Shown here: piece after piece, positions 48,076-61,464 of the stretch | How the letters are laid out: every line of letters starts with the position of its first letter | How positions within the stretch are numbered: the stretch's first letter is position 1 | NCBI GenBank assembly: GCA_963693315.1 | Contig: OY856188.1 | Location: 263,929,162 to 263,993,161 of the forward strand | Source of the DNA: Diogma glabrata | Taxonomy: Eukaryota; Arthropoda; Insecta; Diptera; Cylindrotomidae | Reading direction: 5' to 3' | DNA length: 64,000 nt | Notes under the pieces: model-generated | Told to the model about the DNA's origin: nothing | Database searches by the model: none | Seen by the model: only the letters and a program-made list of their open reading frames with translations | Made by a program: the position numbers and the translations under genes

Positions 48076-49310
48076 ACAGCAAAAGCATTAAAATAAAATC
48101 TTTCACTTATAATAGTAAAAATTAAATTTCAAAGTGACAAAAGCACACAAAACAAGTGAAAAGTAGGGAAAATCATATTAATACATATTTTTTTTGGTAA
48201 TACTTTATATAACATAAGAGCAACAGCATACTCAAACTCCAACTCAACGAAAACTATAAACTGTATTAATGGATGTGAATTGCATAATTCTAATTTGTTC
48301 ATGAATTCTAAATTTATAGAAATCTGTATGTAATATTTTTCATAAGATTACTAGATTAAGAAATAAATAAAGAAAACCACATGATATTGGAATTGAGAGT
48401 AATTTTTGAATTTCAAAATTTAGCGAAACTCGAAAAGTTGACCGTTATATTAGAGCTGCCATTTTGATTTTTGAAAACCTGACATCAGATTCGTCCTAAC
48501 CGACTTAAGGAACCTAAAAGATGTCGATTAGTTCTTAGAATCAAATTTTAAACCCAGCTAAAAACGAATAAATTAAACGTTAAATAGTAAATACGTATAT
48601 TATCAATATTCAAACTTTATGAATTTTTATCTCGATAACGGTAGATCTTAAAAAAAAATTATCCGAAACATTTTCGTCTTAAAATTTTAAGTAGAATATG
48701 ATAGTATTTTTTAAATTTCAAAATTGGGTAATTTTTGACAAGTTGGCCGCCATATTTGATCCGCCATTTTTTTTTTTTTAAACTGACATTAGATTGGTTA
48801 TCAACGAGCTCAGCAATTTTGAATATAATATTATTTTACCGTTGTTTTTCTCTCACAGAATGAAAAAATAAACTAAAACGAGGTCTTTTCACCTTTAGCT
48901 TTTTTTTGGGGCCAGTTCCTAGTCGATGTCTATCACAAAACAATAATTAATCGAAAGGAGATAAAAGAAAGAAGAAATTAAAAAAAAATTCAAAAAATAT
49001 CCGGACATATTTCTCGAAATCTTGATTTAAAACTTTTAACCCTCAAAATAAGGGTGAAAACTACCCCAACAATTTTGAAAATATTTTTATCGTAATTTCC
49101 AGAAAAAATTTCTAACAAATTGATATATTTTCGTAATTTTTCAGTCACACCCATTTTCATACAAAATTCACAAGTTTGTGGTTGAGGCAAAAAATCGAAT
49201 TTTGTGAGCGCCACTGACGGCTATGGTGTGAGTCAAAAAAAATTTGATAATTGTTTTCTCATAAAGTACTACCTATTCCCAAATTTTGAGGAACAAATTT
49301 TTTTTTTCAC
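48076..49310. other. AT-rich sequence without gene
   Basis: Two diverged direct blocks (about 48410-48490 and 48715-48790) share a TTTCAAAATT..G, AGTTGACCG/AGTTGGCCG, CGCCATTTT, AACTGACAT pattern, indicating an old local duplication of about 300 bp. The frame at 48990-49214 is unsupported. Confidence 0.45.
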
Positions 49311-49314
49311 ACCT

Positions 49315-50350
49315 AGTTGACAGAAGATAATCCACATCTGGCAAGGAAAGTTAGGAATGTAATACAGAAACTGAAAAACAATAAACCAGTGACAGTATTA
49401 CAGCAAAAAAATTTAAAGCAACCTGAATGCTGAACTTCTAACACCATTATTAGCATATAGATCAACGGGTAAATACAAACCAAATGAAAAAACGATTTAA
49501 CCAAAAAAATCCAAAAATATCTCTCTGTTTAACTTCATAATCAAAGACCAAGCGATGATCATTTTTGAAAGAATACCTTCGACAACCATGAAATAATTAA
49601 GAAATGAACAAGCTGGTCTTACATTTTGTAGGAGCTATAACGATCACATCAGCACAATCGTTATTACTTCTTTACTATTACTCATAATTCTAGACAGTAT
49701 TATTGACAACGGCTCAATGACCTAGATACCAAAGATGAAATGCCTGCTCACACACAGCCATTCAGCGTAAAATACTAGCTACCCTTAAACCGCGAAAATA
49801 AATGCTATGAGATTTAACACCAACGTGAAAACACTAAGGACCATCAACAAACAATACAAGAGTCGATAAATTTGTGCGCTTTGTTTATACTATAACAAAA
49901 ACAGGCGTAACCGAAAAAGATATAAGTCAGTGCATTAACAACGTTTATAAGATCAGCAATACGTCAGTCTCGTCACAAGAGGAAAAAAAACTACAAATAT
50001 TCAACGTATGTGTCAAGTCAGTACTACTATAATGGATGTTAAACATGGAAACAGATACGGAAGGTTACACAACAACTACAGGTGTTTGTAAATAAATGCC
50101 TAAGACCACTAATCAAGTGCTTTGGAACAAAAACTATCGGCAAACAAGAGCTTCTACGACAAACAGTCGTTATATCGGTCTCATTGACATTGAGACCGAT
50201 ATAATAAAAAGAAGAGATCACTTCCAGCTGGCTTTTTCGTTGTCAAAAGCGAAACACATGGGTCAAAATTCAACTAATTATTTTAGGTATTTTGAAGCAA
50301 AACAGTAATATTGATCCTGCGGAACTAAGAGAGAAAACTGTGAAAATATT
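49315..50350 (+). pseudogene. LINE reverse-transcriptase remnant
   Basis: Pieces in shifting frames: KEVRNVIQKLKNNK-like (49340-49400), LRNEQAGLTFCRSYNDHIST (about 49590-49660), KLQIFNVCVKSVLLY (about 49990-50030) and VFVNKCLR.LIK (about 50085-50120). These match, in order, the pre-RT linker, the QAGFR..RS..D.I palm block and the K..L.Y.CETW..... thumb region of RTE/Proto-type non-LTR elements. The YADD box is not identifiable. Dead copy. Confidence 0.7.
50170..50204. other. Perfect 14-bp hairpin
   Basis: TTATATCGGTCTCA and TGAGACCGATATAA around the 7-nt loop TTGACAT, inside the LINE remnant. Confidence 0.8.
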
Positions 50351-51410
50351 TCGATGCAGCGCTAGCACTAAATATAATGATTATCGTTCTATCTTAGAGA
50401 AGAGATAGTGCACTTCGATTATAAAAACCCATTTTATCAATTGTGTTAGCTAAATCCAATTCTTTTGCTGAACAATCAGTTTGGGAATATTAATGAGGTT
50501 TGCAATAAGGCAATAACGCATTTTTATCGATAAAACAACCGTTAATGACCGTTAATTTATTTATTGTATTTTCTATGTTTTCTTGTAGTGTATAACTTAA
50601 CAATAAATTATATCGGATATAAAAAATATTACTGGCCAATATTTCGTGATAGGATCTGTGATGCCAGATTTTCAAAATTTCCCGTTGACTTATCGAAAGT
50701 ACCCGATTTTTTCCGTTTCTGTAAGGAAAAAATTTCTCAGAAATTCCCATCAAGCTGTCAATAAAACTATTCCTATAAATTCTATTAATTATTGGAAAAA
50801 CTTCAAAAACCACAACAATTATATCAATATTTATCATTCCGACAACTACCAATATAGGTTTATTTCTATTTTTAACGACTATATATGTGTACGTTATTGG
50901 CCTTAATAGCTGTTAATTTTATTTTGTACCGCGAATGTGCCGGAACACAATTTAACAATTTATTGAATACTGAAATAAATTTGATTGTATTTTATAAAAA
51001 TGCATTTTATAAAAAAAATCAAAAGCAAACATTTTCGCTCTGGTTATATAAAAAACAGTAAATTCAAATTGAAGCGCATGTTCCTCTCTCGAATATTAAA
51101 AAAGGCAAAGGCTACTATTATTGAATTGAACTAAATGTCCAAAAGATTGTTTTTGGTTTCTCGGTGGCGAACATTAAAATTAACAATTTTCAAAATTTAG
51201 TAGGCGATGTTTTTATCGTTAAAATTTAGGAAAAACAAATGAGTTTTTTTAAAATTCTTATTTTTTGTTTTTTTTTAACGGTTTAGATTTATTTCATTTT
51301 ATTGAAAGTTCCATATAATTATTTTTCATCATTTATGAAAATAATTAGTTTTCTTATAAAAATTTCTTTGACTTTGCACGAAAAATATTTGATAATCTTA
51401 TGTAATCTTT
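50351..51410. other. AT-rich sequence without gene
   Basis: Overlapping frames on both strands at 50490-50906 contain no recognised motif. Nothing supportable. Confidence 0.4.
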
Positions 51411-51412
51411 TA

Positions 51413-51978
51413 GTCCCTGGGCCTTCACCTACATAATTTTCTGATTACCACATATTTTATATTTCGTGATGCGCCTGTCCTTGACGAGCCTGAAAACATT
51501 TGTTCTATGATTTTTCTCAAATTGGCCGCTTTTGCGTTCGGCAAGCTCCAAAAAATGCCGATTGCCCGCGATCTTGTAAATTTGCTACCACATTTATTTT
51601 TTTTAACTGTGGAGGTTGGAATTTTGTTTTAGAATACGAGGGTAAGCCTGCCCGACCAAAATGTGTTTGCTATTGTCGAGACCGACAACTGACATTTTGG
51701 ATGTTTGGGTTGTCGGACTAGACAATAGCAGACAAATTTTTGTCGGACAAGGTTACCCTTGTGTTCTAAATCAAATTTCCAGCCCCATAGTTAAAAAAAA
51801 AACAAAAATTTACAAGATCCCGGGCAATCGGCATTTTTCGGAGCTTGCCGAAAGCAAAAGCGGCCGATTTGAAAAAAAAATCGCAGAACAAATGTTTTCA
51901 GGCTCATCAAGGACAGGCGCATCAGGAAATATAAAATATGTGGTAATCACAAACTTATGTAGGTGAAGGCCCAGGGAC
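51413..51978. mobile_element. 566-bp foldback MITE with TA target duplication
   Basis: Terminal inverted repeats begin GTCCCTGGGCCTTCACCTAC, and the element is flanked by TA (51411-51412 and 51979-51980). The inverted arms extend nearly to the centre (about 51413-51688 and 51703-51978, with mismatches and small indels), with a loop of about 14 nt, so almost the whole element folds back. TA duplication suggests mobilisation by a Tc1/mariner-type transposase. Short frames here are palindrome artefacts. Confidence 0.85.
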
Positions 51979-51980
51979 TA

Positions 51981-52400
51981 TAAACACATAATCTAAACGT
52001 TTTTATTGAAGAAGATTATTCATGATTTGTATAGGAATTAAAATTGTAATTTTTCTATATCAAAAATACAAATAAGTGTTATTAATAAAAGAGTTAACTA
52101 CATTATTAATAAAGGAGCTAACTACATTACTACACGTAATGTGTTAATACAAGTTAATGAACTGGAACATTCTACATTGAAAAAAGTTGATTGGAAAACT
52201 AAATCATCAATAGAACAAGAAGAAATCTTTCGAATTGGTGTGCAAAATATCCAGAGCAATATTTAAATTAAATATCAGTCTACTATACTGTCAGCATTTA
52301 ATCAAGCTACTGCTCAACGCCCTGACAAGAATATATTCAAGTAGCTAGATCTCATTAGTAAAAAATTTGATGTCTTTTATTGTAGATCTTTTCATTTTAA
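51981..52400. other. Unassigned sequence
   Basis: Contains a short direct repeat (TATTAATAAAAGAGTTAACTAC, truncated here in description, at about 52080-52135, two units). No gene. Confidence 0.4.
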
Positions 52401-52404
52401 AAAT

Positions 52405-52945
52405 AAGGAGGGGCTGAAATCTCATAGCTCTGAGATATCAAGACTTCGGTCGGGGTTAAGGATTTTGATATAGTTTTCGCAAAAAACTTTTATGAGGACA
52501 TGGTTTTTAGTTTTGGGCAGCGATGTATATCAAACATAACTCTTTGTTAAAGTACAAGTATTTTTTATCTCTGTTTAAAAATTTATTACAAAACTAACAC
52601 GAAACATCAATACGTTGCCGGAAAATTATAATCAAAATTCCAAAAATATTGTTAAATTAAATAAAATCAAACTTTTTCAAAATTCCAAAAATATTCCAAA
52701 AACTAGAATGAAATCAAATTTTTAAACTTTTTATAAATTCCGATAATATTCCAAAAATTCTTAAAAATTCAAACTTTTCCAAAATTCTAAAAATATTGAA
52801 AAATTATAACAAAATCAAAAATTAAAACTTTTTTCAAAATTATAATAAAATCAAAAATTTTTCAAAATTCTAAAAATATTCCAAAAAGTCTTACAAAATC
52901 AAAAAATGAAACTTTTTTCAAAATTTTAAATATATATATATATAT
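52405..52945 (+). repeat. Family A left half, forward
   Basis: Starts AGGAGGGGCTGAAATCTC, continues with ACTTCGGTC, TTTTATGAGGACATGGTTTT, TTTTGGGCAGCGATGTATAT and ACACGAAACATCAATACG, then the 55-bp-unit array. Faces the reversed copy at 53803-54298. Confidence 0.8.
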
Positions 52946-52985
52946 ATTAGGATGTTTCATTTTCCAAAGATTTGATTTTCATATG

Positions 52986-53230
52986 ACTTTGCTTACGCCC
53001 CAAGTCTCAGTGATGTAAAAGATATATTTGCCAAATTTCAAGAAAATTGGATAATGTTTAGGGGTTGCACACATCGATCACTTTAAGCTATATTTAGTGA
53101 AATTTACTTTAAATTTACATAAACTTTTATAAAACTGGTCAAAGTGTGCAACCTCTAAATATTATCCAATCTTCTTGAAATTTGGCATATATATCTTTTA
53201 CATCACTGTGACTCACGGCGTGAGCAAAGT
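52986..53230. repeat. Stem-loop with 87-bp arms
   Basis: Arms 52986-53072 and 53144-53230 are inverted copies (about 90 percent by eye; ACTTTGCT.ACGCC, AGTGATGTAAAAGATATAT, GCCAAATTTCAAGAA and GGATAAT.TTTA.GGGTTGC shared) around a 71-nt loop. Confidence 0.85.
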
Positions 53231-53262
53231 TAGCAAAAAATTCTACATTTTTTTTTTTTTTT

Positions 53263-54298
<1,036 letters not shown>

Positions 54299-55254
54299 TT
54301 GAAATTAATTATTTAAAAAATGTAATAAAATTTATTGTTTTTCTTTATTCGTTTTCCTTGTTTTATCAACAAATTTTAAAATAATTCAATTTAAATTAAT
54401 AAATGTTACTCTATCGTAAGGCTAAAACGTTGTATTGGGTTCGTGTTTAATGTATTTTACTCTCTCAATATAATAGTTTTTTTTCGAAACGAAAGCAACT
54501 GCTCAGAAATAAAATAGCGATGCCAAACATCTCAATTTTTTATATGTTTAAAATGCATGGATGCATAGAGAGCCAACATGTAGTTCCGGGTGATATTATT
54601 TTTCGTTTCACAGGGTCAAAATATTCCTGAAAATCAGATAACATGGTGGTGCTTTGGGGTTTTCGAACATCAGAAGGCTGAAATTATGATATTTCAACAT
54701 CAGAAGGCTGAAATTCCGTCGCGAATTTACAATACTCAAGCTGATGCATTTATGTAAAATTATCGGGTGATCGACATCTTTTTGAAGCCTGGTAAAAAAT
54801 TGGTTAATGCAACCATTTCAAAATAAGTTTTAATTCAAAACGCTTCTACTATTAAATGTGAAAAACCCCGCACTTTTCAAGTTTTTACCCGCTTTCCAGT
54901 TTTATATGAAATATCCCGCAAACGGGAAAAAATCCCGCCATCTGGCAACACTGGATAAGATAGAGAAAATTAAAAAAAAAAAGTATAAAGCCAAGTTTTA
55001 AAAAAAAAATTGCAGGAACAAAATTAAAAGGTCGCCAATAATTCAACTTGTAGCATATTGATCATTTGACGCATTGTTGTTCTTAACAATTAAAACACAC
55101 ACATAAAAGACAAACAATAGATTTAGATAAATAACAGCTCGTTTCTTCCAGCAAGCAATATCGTGTCATCATCAATGAATATTCCATTACAAAAAATTGA
55201 GAATAGGCTACCTGACTGCGTTGACTATAAAGAGTTCATTCGCCAGCATCAATA
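54299..55254. other. Unassigned sequence
   Basis: No gene. A short direct repeat ACATCAGAAGGCTGAAATT occurs twice (about 54669 and 54700). Confidence 0.45.
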
Positions 55255-55370
55255 AGAAATACCCTTGGCTAGTGATATATCACTACTATTGTCAGGGATA
55301 ATTGATATTTCACGCTAGCTCGTAAAATATCAGGGACTGGAGTACTCGGGGTTGTCACATCCAAAGATTA
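55255..55370 (-). repeat. Small interspersed repeat, copy 3 of 3
   Basis: The reverse complement reads TGACAACCCCGAGTACTCCA, then GTCCCTGATATTTTACGAGC and ATATATCACTAGCCAAGG, matching 27062-27185. Confidence 0.65.
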
Positions 55371-56710
55371 AAATAAGTTTTCTTAAATGTTCTTCTAAGA
55401 ACATGCTTTAATGTTTTGTGTAGTTTTAAGTAAACAGTAGCAAACTATTATAATAATTAATTAGGTGATCATCATTATGAAATAAAATCAAAACATTTAA
55501 AACCAAAATAACAAAAACTTATATTAATATTTCTTATTCGACCAACAAATTAAGGAAAACTTTTCCAATTTCTTATGATCTCGCAAACAATTTCAAGTTT
55601 ATATAATCAAGATATAAAATTTCTTTTATTTGGATTTTATTCTCATTATATTGATTGTGTACGTGATTTGTTGTATTTTCACAAGAAATAGTTATTTGTA
55701 TGTTTGTATGTACAAGGTATTATATGTAATCCAGAATAATGGTAATAATTTGAAATTAGTTCAATTAGTCTCAAAATTTCATAAATCCAAACCACATTCT
55801 AGATTAAATAATAGAAGTCATTATATTTACATGCATATATTATACTTAAATCATTCCTCACGTGATTTGACTAAATTTATGGTTTTATTGGATGTTAATC
55901 AAAATTTTAAATTTCTTCTCTGGTTTTGTGTAATTTAACCATATTATTATGTGATGTAATAACAAATTCGGAATCGAATCATATACGAAAAGGATTTATA
56001 ATAATTGGATTGGATACAATCTCTTACTAAAAATTCCTTAGCCGTTTGATGTCGTATTTTGCTGTAGCTACCTACTACATAAATAAGCTCGTTAATATCT
56101 CTCGTTTAGTGAACATCATAAGATTTTATAATTTGCATGAGCTTTCAAAAGAATTGACGAAGCGAAAAAAAAAAATTAATGATAAAAAACATAAACTGGA
56201 AACTGTAAAATTGAAAAACTTTTATATATGTGATTAAGCATAAATTTTCCGTATTACTTCACGAGAAAATTTTCTTGAATAGAACGGGAAGCGTTAAATT
56301 ACGCGTCAACTTCAGAATCGATTACTAATGATTTTGTTTATAATACAAAATTATTAATAAAAAAATAAAACTAATTAAAAAGAAACAAAAACAAAAATTT
56401 TGCTTTTTAAAAATAACAAAAAAAAAATTCCTTTGATCAGGAATGTAACAAACTTGTCGGATATGCTAGAAAAAAATTATGTATTATGCAAGTTTTTGGA
56501 TTGTCATCTTGTTTATTGAAACAGTCTTGCGGAAAATCAAGGATATGTTACATATGAATAGGCAAAAAAGTATTTGTGTTTTTTTTCTTGGTTAGGTGTT
56601 AGGGTGTTAAAGATGTGAAAGTTATGATGATAGGTGTTTAAGATGGGTATATGTAGGGGATACAACGATACGGCTAGTATGAAAAGTAAATACATTACAA
56701 AAATTAAAAA
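55371..56710. other. AT-rich sequence without recognised gene
   Basis: The frame at 55630-55938 (102 residues) begins with a hydrophobic stretch but has AT-driven composition and no family signature. Confidence 0.4.
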
Positions 56711-57474
56711 TATGGAGGGGCTGAAATCTCTGAGATATCAAGACTTCGGTCTGGGTTAAGGATTTGTATATAGTTTTCGGCAAAATACTTTTATGAGGAC
56801 ATGGTTTTTAGTTTTGGGCAGCGATGTTTATCAAATATAACTCTTTGTTAAAGTACAAGTATTTTTTATCTTTGTTTAAAAATTTATTACAAAACTAACA
56901 CGAAACATCAATACGTTGCCGGAAAATTATAATCAAAATTTCAAAATTCCAAAAATATTCCAAAAATTAGAATAAAATCAAATATTTAAATTTTTTCTAA
57001 ATTCCAATAATATTTGAAAAATTCTTAAAAATACAAACTTTTTCCAAAATTCTAAAAACACTGCAAAAATTATTACAAAATCAAAAATTGAAATTTTTTT
57101 TCAAAATTCTAAAAATTTTAATAAATTAAAAATTTTTCAAAATTCTAAAATATTCAAAAAATTCTTACAAAATCAAAAATTAAAACTTTTTCCAGAATTC
57201 AAAAAATATTGCAAAAATTATTACAAAATCAAAAATACAAACTTTTTCAAAATTCCAAAAATATTTCAAAACCTATAAGAAATTCAAAAATTTCCATGTC
57301 CAATTTAATTCTAAATTACATTTACGTCATAAAAACAGCTACATTTTTTTTCCAAAACATTTTGGCTAAAAAAATAAATGAAATCATTTTTTGACACACT
57401 TGACATTATTTTTTGACAAACTTATAATGCCATAATTCTCTATAATAATAATAAAATATCATGTCATACAAACT

Positions 57475-57939
57475 ACCCAGGTAAGAATTAGCTTTTGGGC
57501 CAAGCCTAGGCCAAGTCCGCGTCACAGCTTTTGGGGTTTGGGCCAGACTTAACATTTTCAACCGGCCCAAGCTTGGCCCAAGCTGGGAATGATGTCCTGG
57601 GGCCAAGACTGGCAAACCGGACTTGGGCCAAGTCTGGCAAATTAGACTTGAATCAAGTCTAGCAAATCAGACTTGGGTTAAGTCTGGCAAATTAAATATT
57701 ACATTAATTAAATATTTCGTGAAATATTTCAAAAATATAAATTTCATGAAACTTACAATCACTATAACAATGCATAACCAGCTGGTGAATAACGTGTAAT
57801 ATAATAAACCGAATCTTGGTTCAATCTAGGCATTTACAACTGGCCCAGACTAAAACCGGAGTTAACTAGCCAAGACTTGGCTCGCCAATACTGACCCGAG
57901 GTTGGCCCATTGTTTAACATTGGAAGTTCCTACCCGGGT
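57475..57939. mobile_element. 465-bp MITE nested in family A
   Basis: Ends ACCCAGGTAAGAA and TTCCTACCCGGGT form an imperfect terminal inverted repeat. Flanking CATACAAACT and ATTAATTTTAT rejoin exactly the uninterrupted sequence seen (reverse strand) at about 45160-45190, which defines the empty site. GGCCCAAG-rich inside, unlike its AT-rich surroundings. Confidence 0.8.
57601..57694. repeat. 25-bp tandem units inside the nested MITE
   Basis: Units GACTTGGGCCAAGTCTGGCA plus AATTA start at 57620, 57645 and 57670, with a partial unit before. Each unit contains the near-palindrome GACTTGGGCCAAGTC. Confidence 0.9.
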
Positions 57940-58585
57940 ATTAATTTTATTTTTTTCTAAAAAAATTGAGTAAAAAATAAGTAAAAACCTTTCTCTTGAC
58001 GCACTTGACACCATTTTTTGACAAACTTATAATGCCATAATTCTCAATAATAATAATAAAATTTCATTTCAATCAAACAATTTTATTTATTTCCAAAAAA
58101 TTAAGTAAAAAAATAGATAAAAATCTTTCTTTTGACACAGTTGACAACATTTTTTTGATAAACTTATAATGCAATAATCTAGTTTTTGATTACACATACC
58201 AATCCCGACCATCAAGGTTTCTCCAAATTTAATGTTCCTACTCGTAATCACTTAAAATGAACGTTTTTTAAGCCAAAAATATGAAAATTTGCTATTTTTG
58301 ACACACATAATGATTTTTTTGACACACTTCCGGTACAGTTATCGAACACAGCGTCCTTTCAGACCTGTCCCTTGTGAATACCTATTTTTAGAAAAAAAAA
58401 AATGAAATCCCTCGTGCAGCGTAGGTAATGACGGACGGACGGCCGACAGACAGACATACATTTTTTTTTTGCTTTTTTAGAATCAGTAGGTCCTAAAATG
58501 TCGAGAAATGCCAAAAAAAGTGGGGGTAAGAATTTCACTTTTGGCTCATGAATGTAATACTTAGGTCTTTCAGACCGAAGTAATG

Positions 58586-59384
58586 TTGATATTCTCGGTG
58601 TGGATATTCTCGATATTCTCTTTCTCCAAAAAGGTTTGGAGTTCTAGATACAAGTCATTCAACATAGGCATCGTAAAAGGATTGTGTACGAAATTCTTTT
58701 ATCAAATGACGGTTAAATGGGTTTAAATATCAGGATCATCGAACGAAAGCTCATAAGTCGAAAACTGTGCGGTCCAAAATCACAAAAAAAATTGCTATGG
58801 TATAGAATTCGCATGGCGTGTCATACGAGAGGTGAATTTTTCCTATCCCATAACAATTTTTTTGTAATTTAACCACATCAAAAATATTTTTTCATAGCAC
58901 ATGCGCAAAAAATTTTCAATTTTGTTCTAAACTAAAATAACCAAACATTAATATGCTACACCTGCAAAAATATTTATTGCACGCGAAAAACTAAATGTTA
59001 TACATCAAAATATTTACAAAAAACTAAAACACAATTACGTGCACAAATTACTACGACTGTGTTCCAATTAATACTAAATTATACTAAATTTGCTTAATCA
59101 AATTAGCCAACGTTGTATTTAGCATTAAATTGGAATCTAATATTAGTAATAATTTTGAGCACTATGATGTAGGGATAGGGGTGTCCACTTGAAAAATAGA
59201 TCGATGATTTTATTCGATGTAAAACATCGTTTCGTTGAACGAAAAAAGTTCGTTTTCTTTTTTCGGAACAGTACGCGTGAACATAGACTCACAATGCAGG
59301 CACAACAGTTATTAAGTGAAGAATAGTGGAAAGTGAAGGAACAAGATATGCAAGGGGATGGTAGAGAGAAAGGAAAGAAATATG
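58586..59384. other. Unassigned sequence
   Basis: No recognisable gene. ATACTAAATTATACTAAATT (about 59065) is a short direct repeat. Confidence 0.4.
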
Positions 59385-61425
59385 CAAGTGAGATGGTAAA
59401 ACTTTATGTTAAGCTTAAATTTCTTAAATTCTTTATATTAAGATTAAATTGTTGTAGGTTGTAGCTAAGCGGAAAAACAGTGGATTCTAGAGAATTCCAT
59501 AAAAAGGTCGTTCGTATTGCTCAGTTTGGCTAAAGAGTAGTGGAGAACTGACGTCATTTAGGAATTAGAACTTTTATCTCAGCTGAACACTTATACCACA
59601 GTATTATTTATAAAATACAAAGAAGGCCCAGATATTGCGTCTATAGTCAAGGATATCCAGAGAGTTTCTTAAATTATCATCGTCAATTAACTTGCATCCT
59701 TGGCGTTGAATTCTATCAAATGCGACTAAATATGTTTTTTCTGCCCCCGTCCGTACATGCAATTCAGCAATTCAGAAGGAGCAAAGTAGAATTTGCTTCT
59801 TCTTAGATAATCTAAACATTAAGCTGCATTTTTGGTGTTGAGTAAATATGTTCTTCCCAAGAAAGTTTGGAATCTATTTCTAGACAGACCATGTCAGTCG
59901 ATAGAGAGTTTTCATTGGGTAACCCTTAATGCTGGGTGAAAAGTCCGGTCTGTCGCAATTATGTGTGTTAAAACACGCTTGAAAATTAGAAGTATTGAAC
60001 TCGACTCGGTTAGCTTTCCTCCATTTTAGGATAGTATTGATGTCCTGTGACAAAGAGACCACATATCATCTCGTTTTGAAGCGACTGTGATTGAATTGAT
60101 GAGACACGAGTTGTGAAAATAATACCCAGAGACCCGAATGGACTGGATTAATAGTGAATAGTAAAAGATCGTTTATGAAAATCAAGAATAGGGTGGGAGG
60201 GAAGAACGGATCGTTGGCGAACACCAGCGTCAAGAATATGGGAGTAAGAGGTTGCATCATCGACAACTACCTGAATTTTTCGGTTTTTCTTCAGAAAACT
60301 CTTAATCCTTATATTAACAAGCAGTGAATACCAAACACGGTCAAAGTCTTTAGAGATATCTAATGCGACTATTTGCGTTTCACATTTATTAACAATATAA
60401 CGGTTCCATAAGTAAGCCAAATGCACCATTAAATCACTAGTAGATCTACCCCTACAAAATCCATATTGGTGATCCGATTGTAAATTGCAATCCTCCCAAT
60501 AGTTCATTAGATGAACATTCGCTCTTAACTCCATTACTTTGGAGAGTATGGAGACAATACTAATCGGCATACAGTTGAATGGATCGGTCTTATTTCCTTT
60601 TTTTAGGACTGGAACGACAATAGTGGTTTTCCAAGACGATGGAAAAGTGCAAGTTGTCATAGAAATGTGGAATAGTCTACATAATGGTTTAGCTAAACTC
60701 TTTAGGAACCTTTAATACAACGATCGAGTGCCAAAAAACCCGGTTTCATAGAGTATGTAGTAACCTATTGGAAGGGAAGGTGGCAGCTGATTTGAAGTTT
60801 GGCAGTTGTGAGGCGGCTGCAAAACGAGAAGCTAAAATCAAAACTTTTTCAGATGTAGAATTATGTTTTGTGATTTGAGAAGAGGAGCTTGTGACGTCTT
60901 TTAGCTTTTCCCATGATATTTCTTTGTACTAAGCTAGCAAATGACCAGAAAGATTTGGGGTTATTGTTAAAGTTCATGATTTCTCTGATATTGTCATGGG
61001 TTTTCAGGTCGTCTAATCATTTAGCTTTGTTTATGACATTTTTACGGGTGGCTTTCAGAAGTTTAAAATTGTTAGGTGGTTGTTGAAAAAATGCGTGAAT
61101 TCTATGTTTGGAGTCATTTGCTGACCGGCAGGTCAATAAATCATGAGGTGTTTGCGGTCTTCAAATTTTGAATGGATGATGGAATGCAACATTCCATAAT
61201 CGATCGAATGGTGGATGTTATTCTCAGCGCAATTGAATCTACGTTTACGTATAAATAATAATAAAAAATTCTGCCCTCACCAGGCAGTGATCAAATGACC
61301 CAATAGGCGGATCGACTATAACTCTATATTTCGTAGAAAGGAATAAATCCTGAGTAGAAAGGAATAAATCCAAAAGATAGGGTGTGTGACTGGTAATGTC
61401 AGGAACGCGAATTGCTTTATCAACT
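59385..61425 (-). pseudogene. LINE remnant: endonuclease end, reverse transcriptase and C-terminus
   Basis: Read on the minus strand in shifting frames. Endonuclease tail VPDITSHTPYLLDLFLST ... VDPPIGSFDHCLV (61425-61260), the SDH of the family appearing as FDH. Linker NNPKSFWSFASLVQ (about 60970-60925). Reverse transcriptase 60660-60148 (FPSSWKTTIVVPVLKKGN, SDHQYGFCRGRSTSDLMVHL, ETQIVALDISKDFDRVW), continuing in another frame with FLIFINDLLL. The expected F/YADD box is replaced by unrelated residues. Then LSQDINTILKWRKANRVEFN (60062-59990) and the tail IQRQGCKLIDDDNLRNSLDI ... LDYRRNIWAFFVFYK (about 59720-59600). This is the order of a jockey/CR1-like non-LTR element. It is 5'-truncated within the endonuclease and is dead. 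Confidence 0.85.
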
Positions 61426-61437
61426 TGTAATGAAGCG

Positions 61438-61464
61438 CTACTTCATTGCTAACCAATGAAGTGG
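61438..61464 (+). other. Hairpin conserved with 31738-31764
   Basis: Arms CTACTTCATTG and CAATGAAGTGG with a 5-nt loop. Pairing is preserved relative to copy 1 despite three changed positions. Confidence 0.75.

Larger units (their letters stand above)
56711..58585 (+). repeat. Family A interspersed repeat, full-length forward copy
   Basis: Left end TATGGAGGGGCTGAAATCTC, then ACTTCGGTCTG (56752), the 55-bp-unit array (56935-57290), the TTACATTTACGTCATA and GACACACTT blocks, and the right end GGTCTTTCAGACCGAAGTAAT. ACTTCGGTCTG near the left end and CAGACCGAAGT at the right end are inverse of each other (11 bp). Carries a nested MITE at 57475-57939. No coding capacity, so non-autonomous. The superfamily is unknown. 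Confidence 0.8.
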
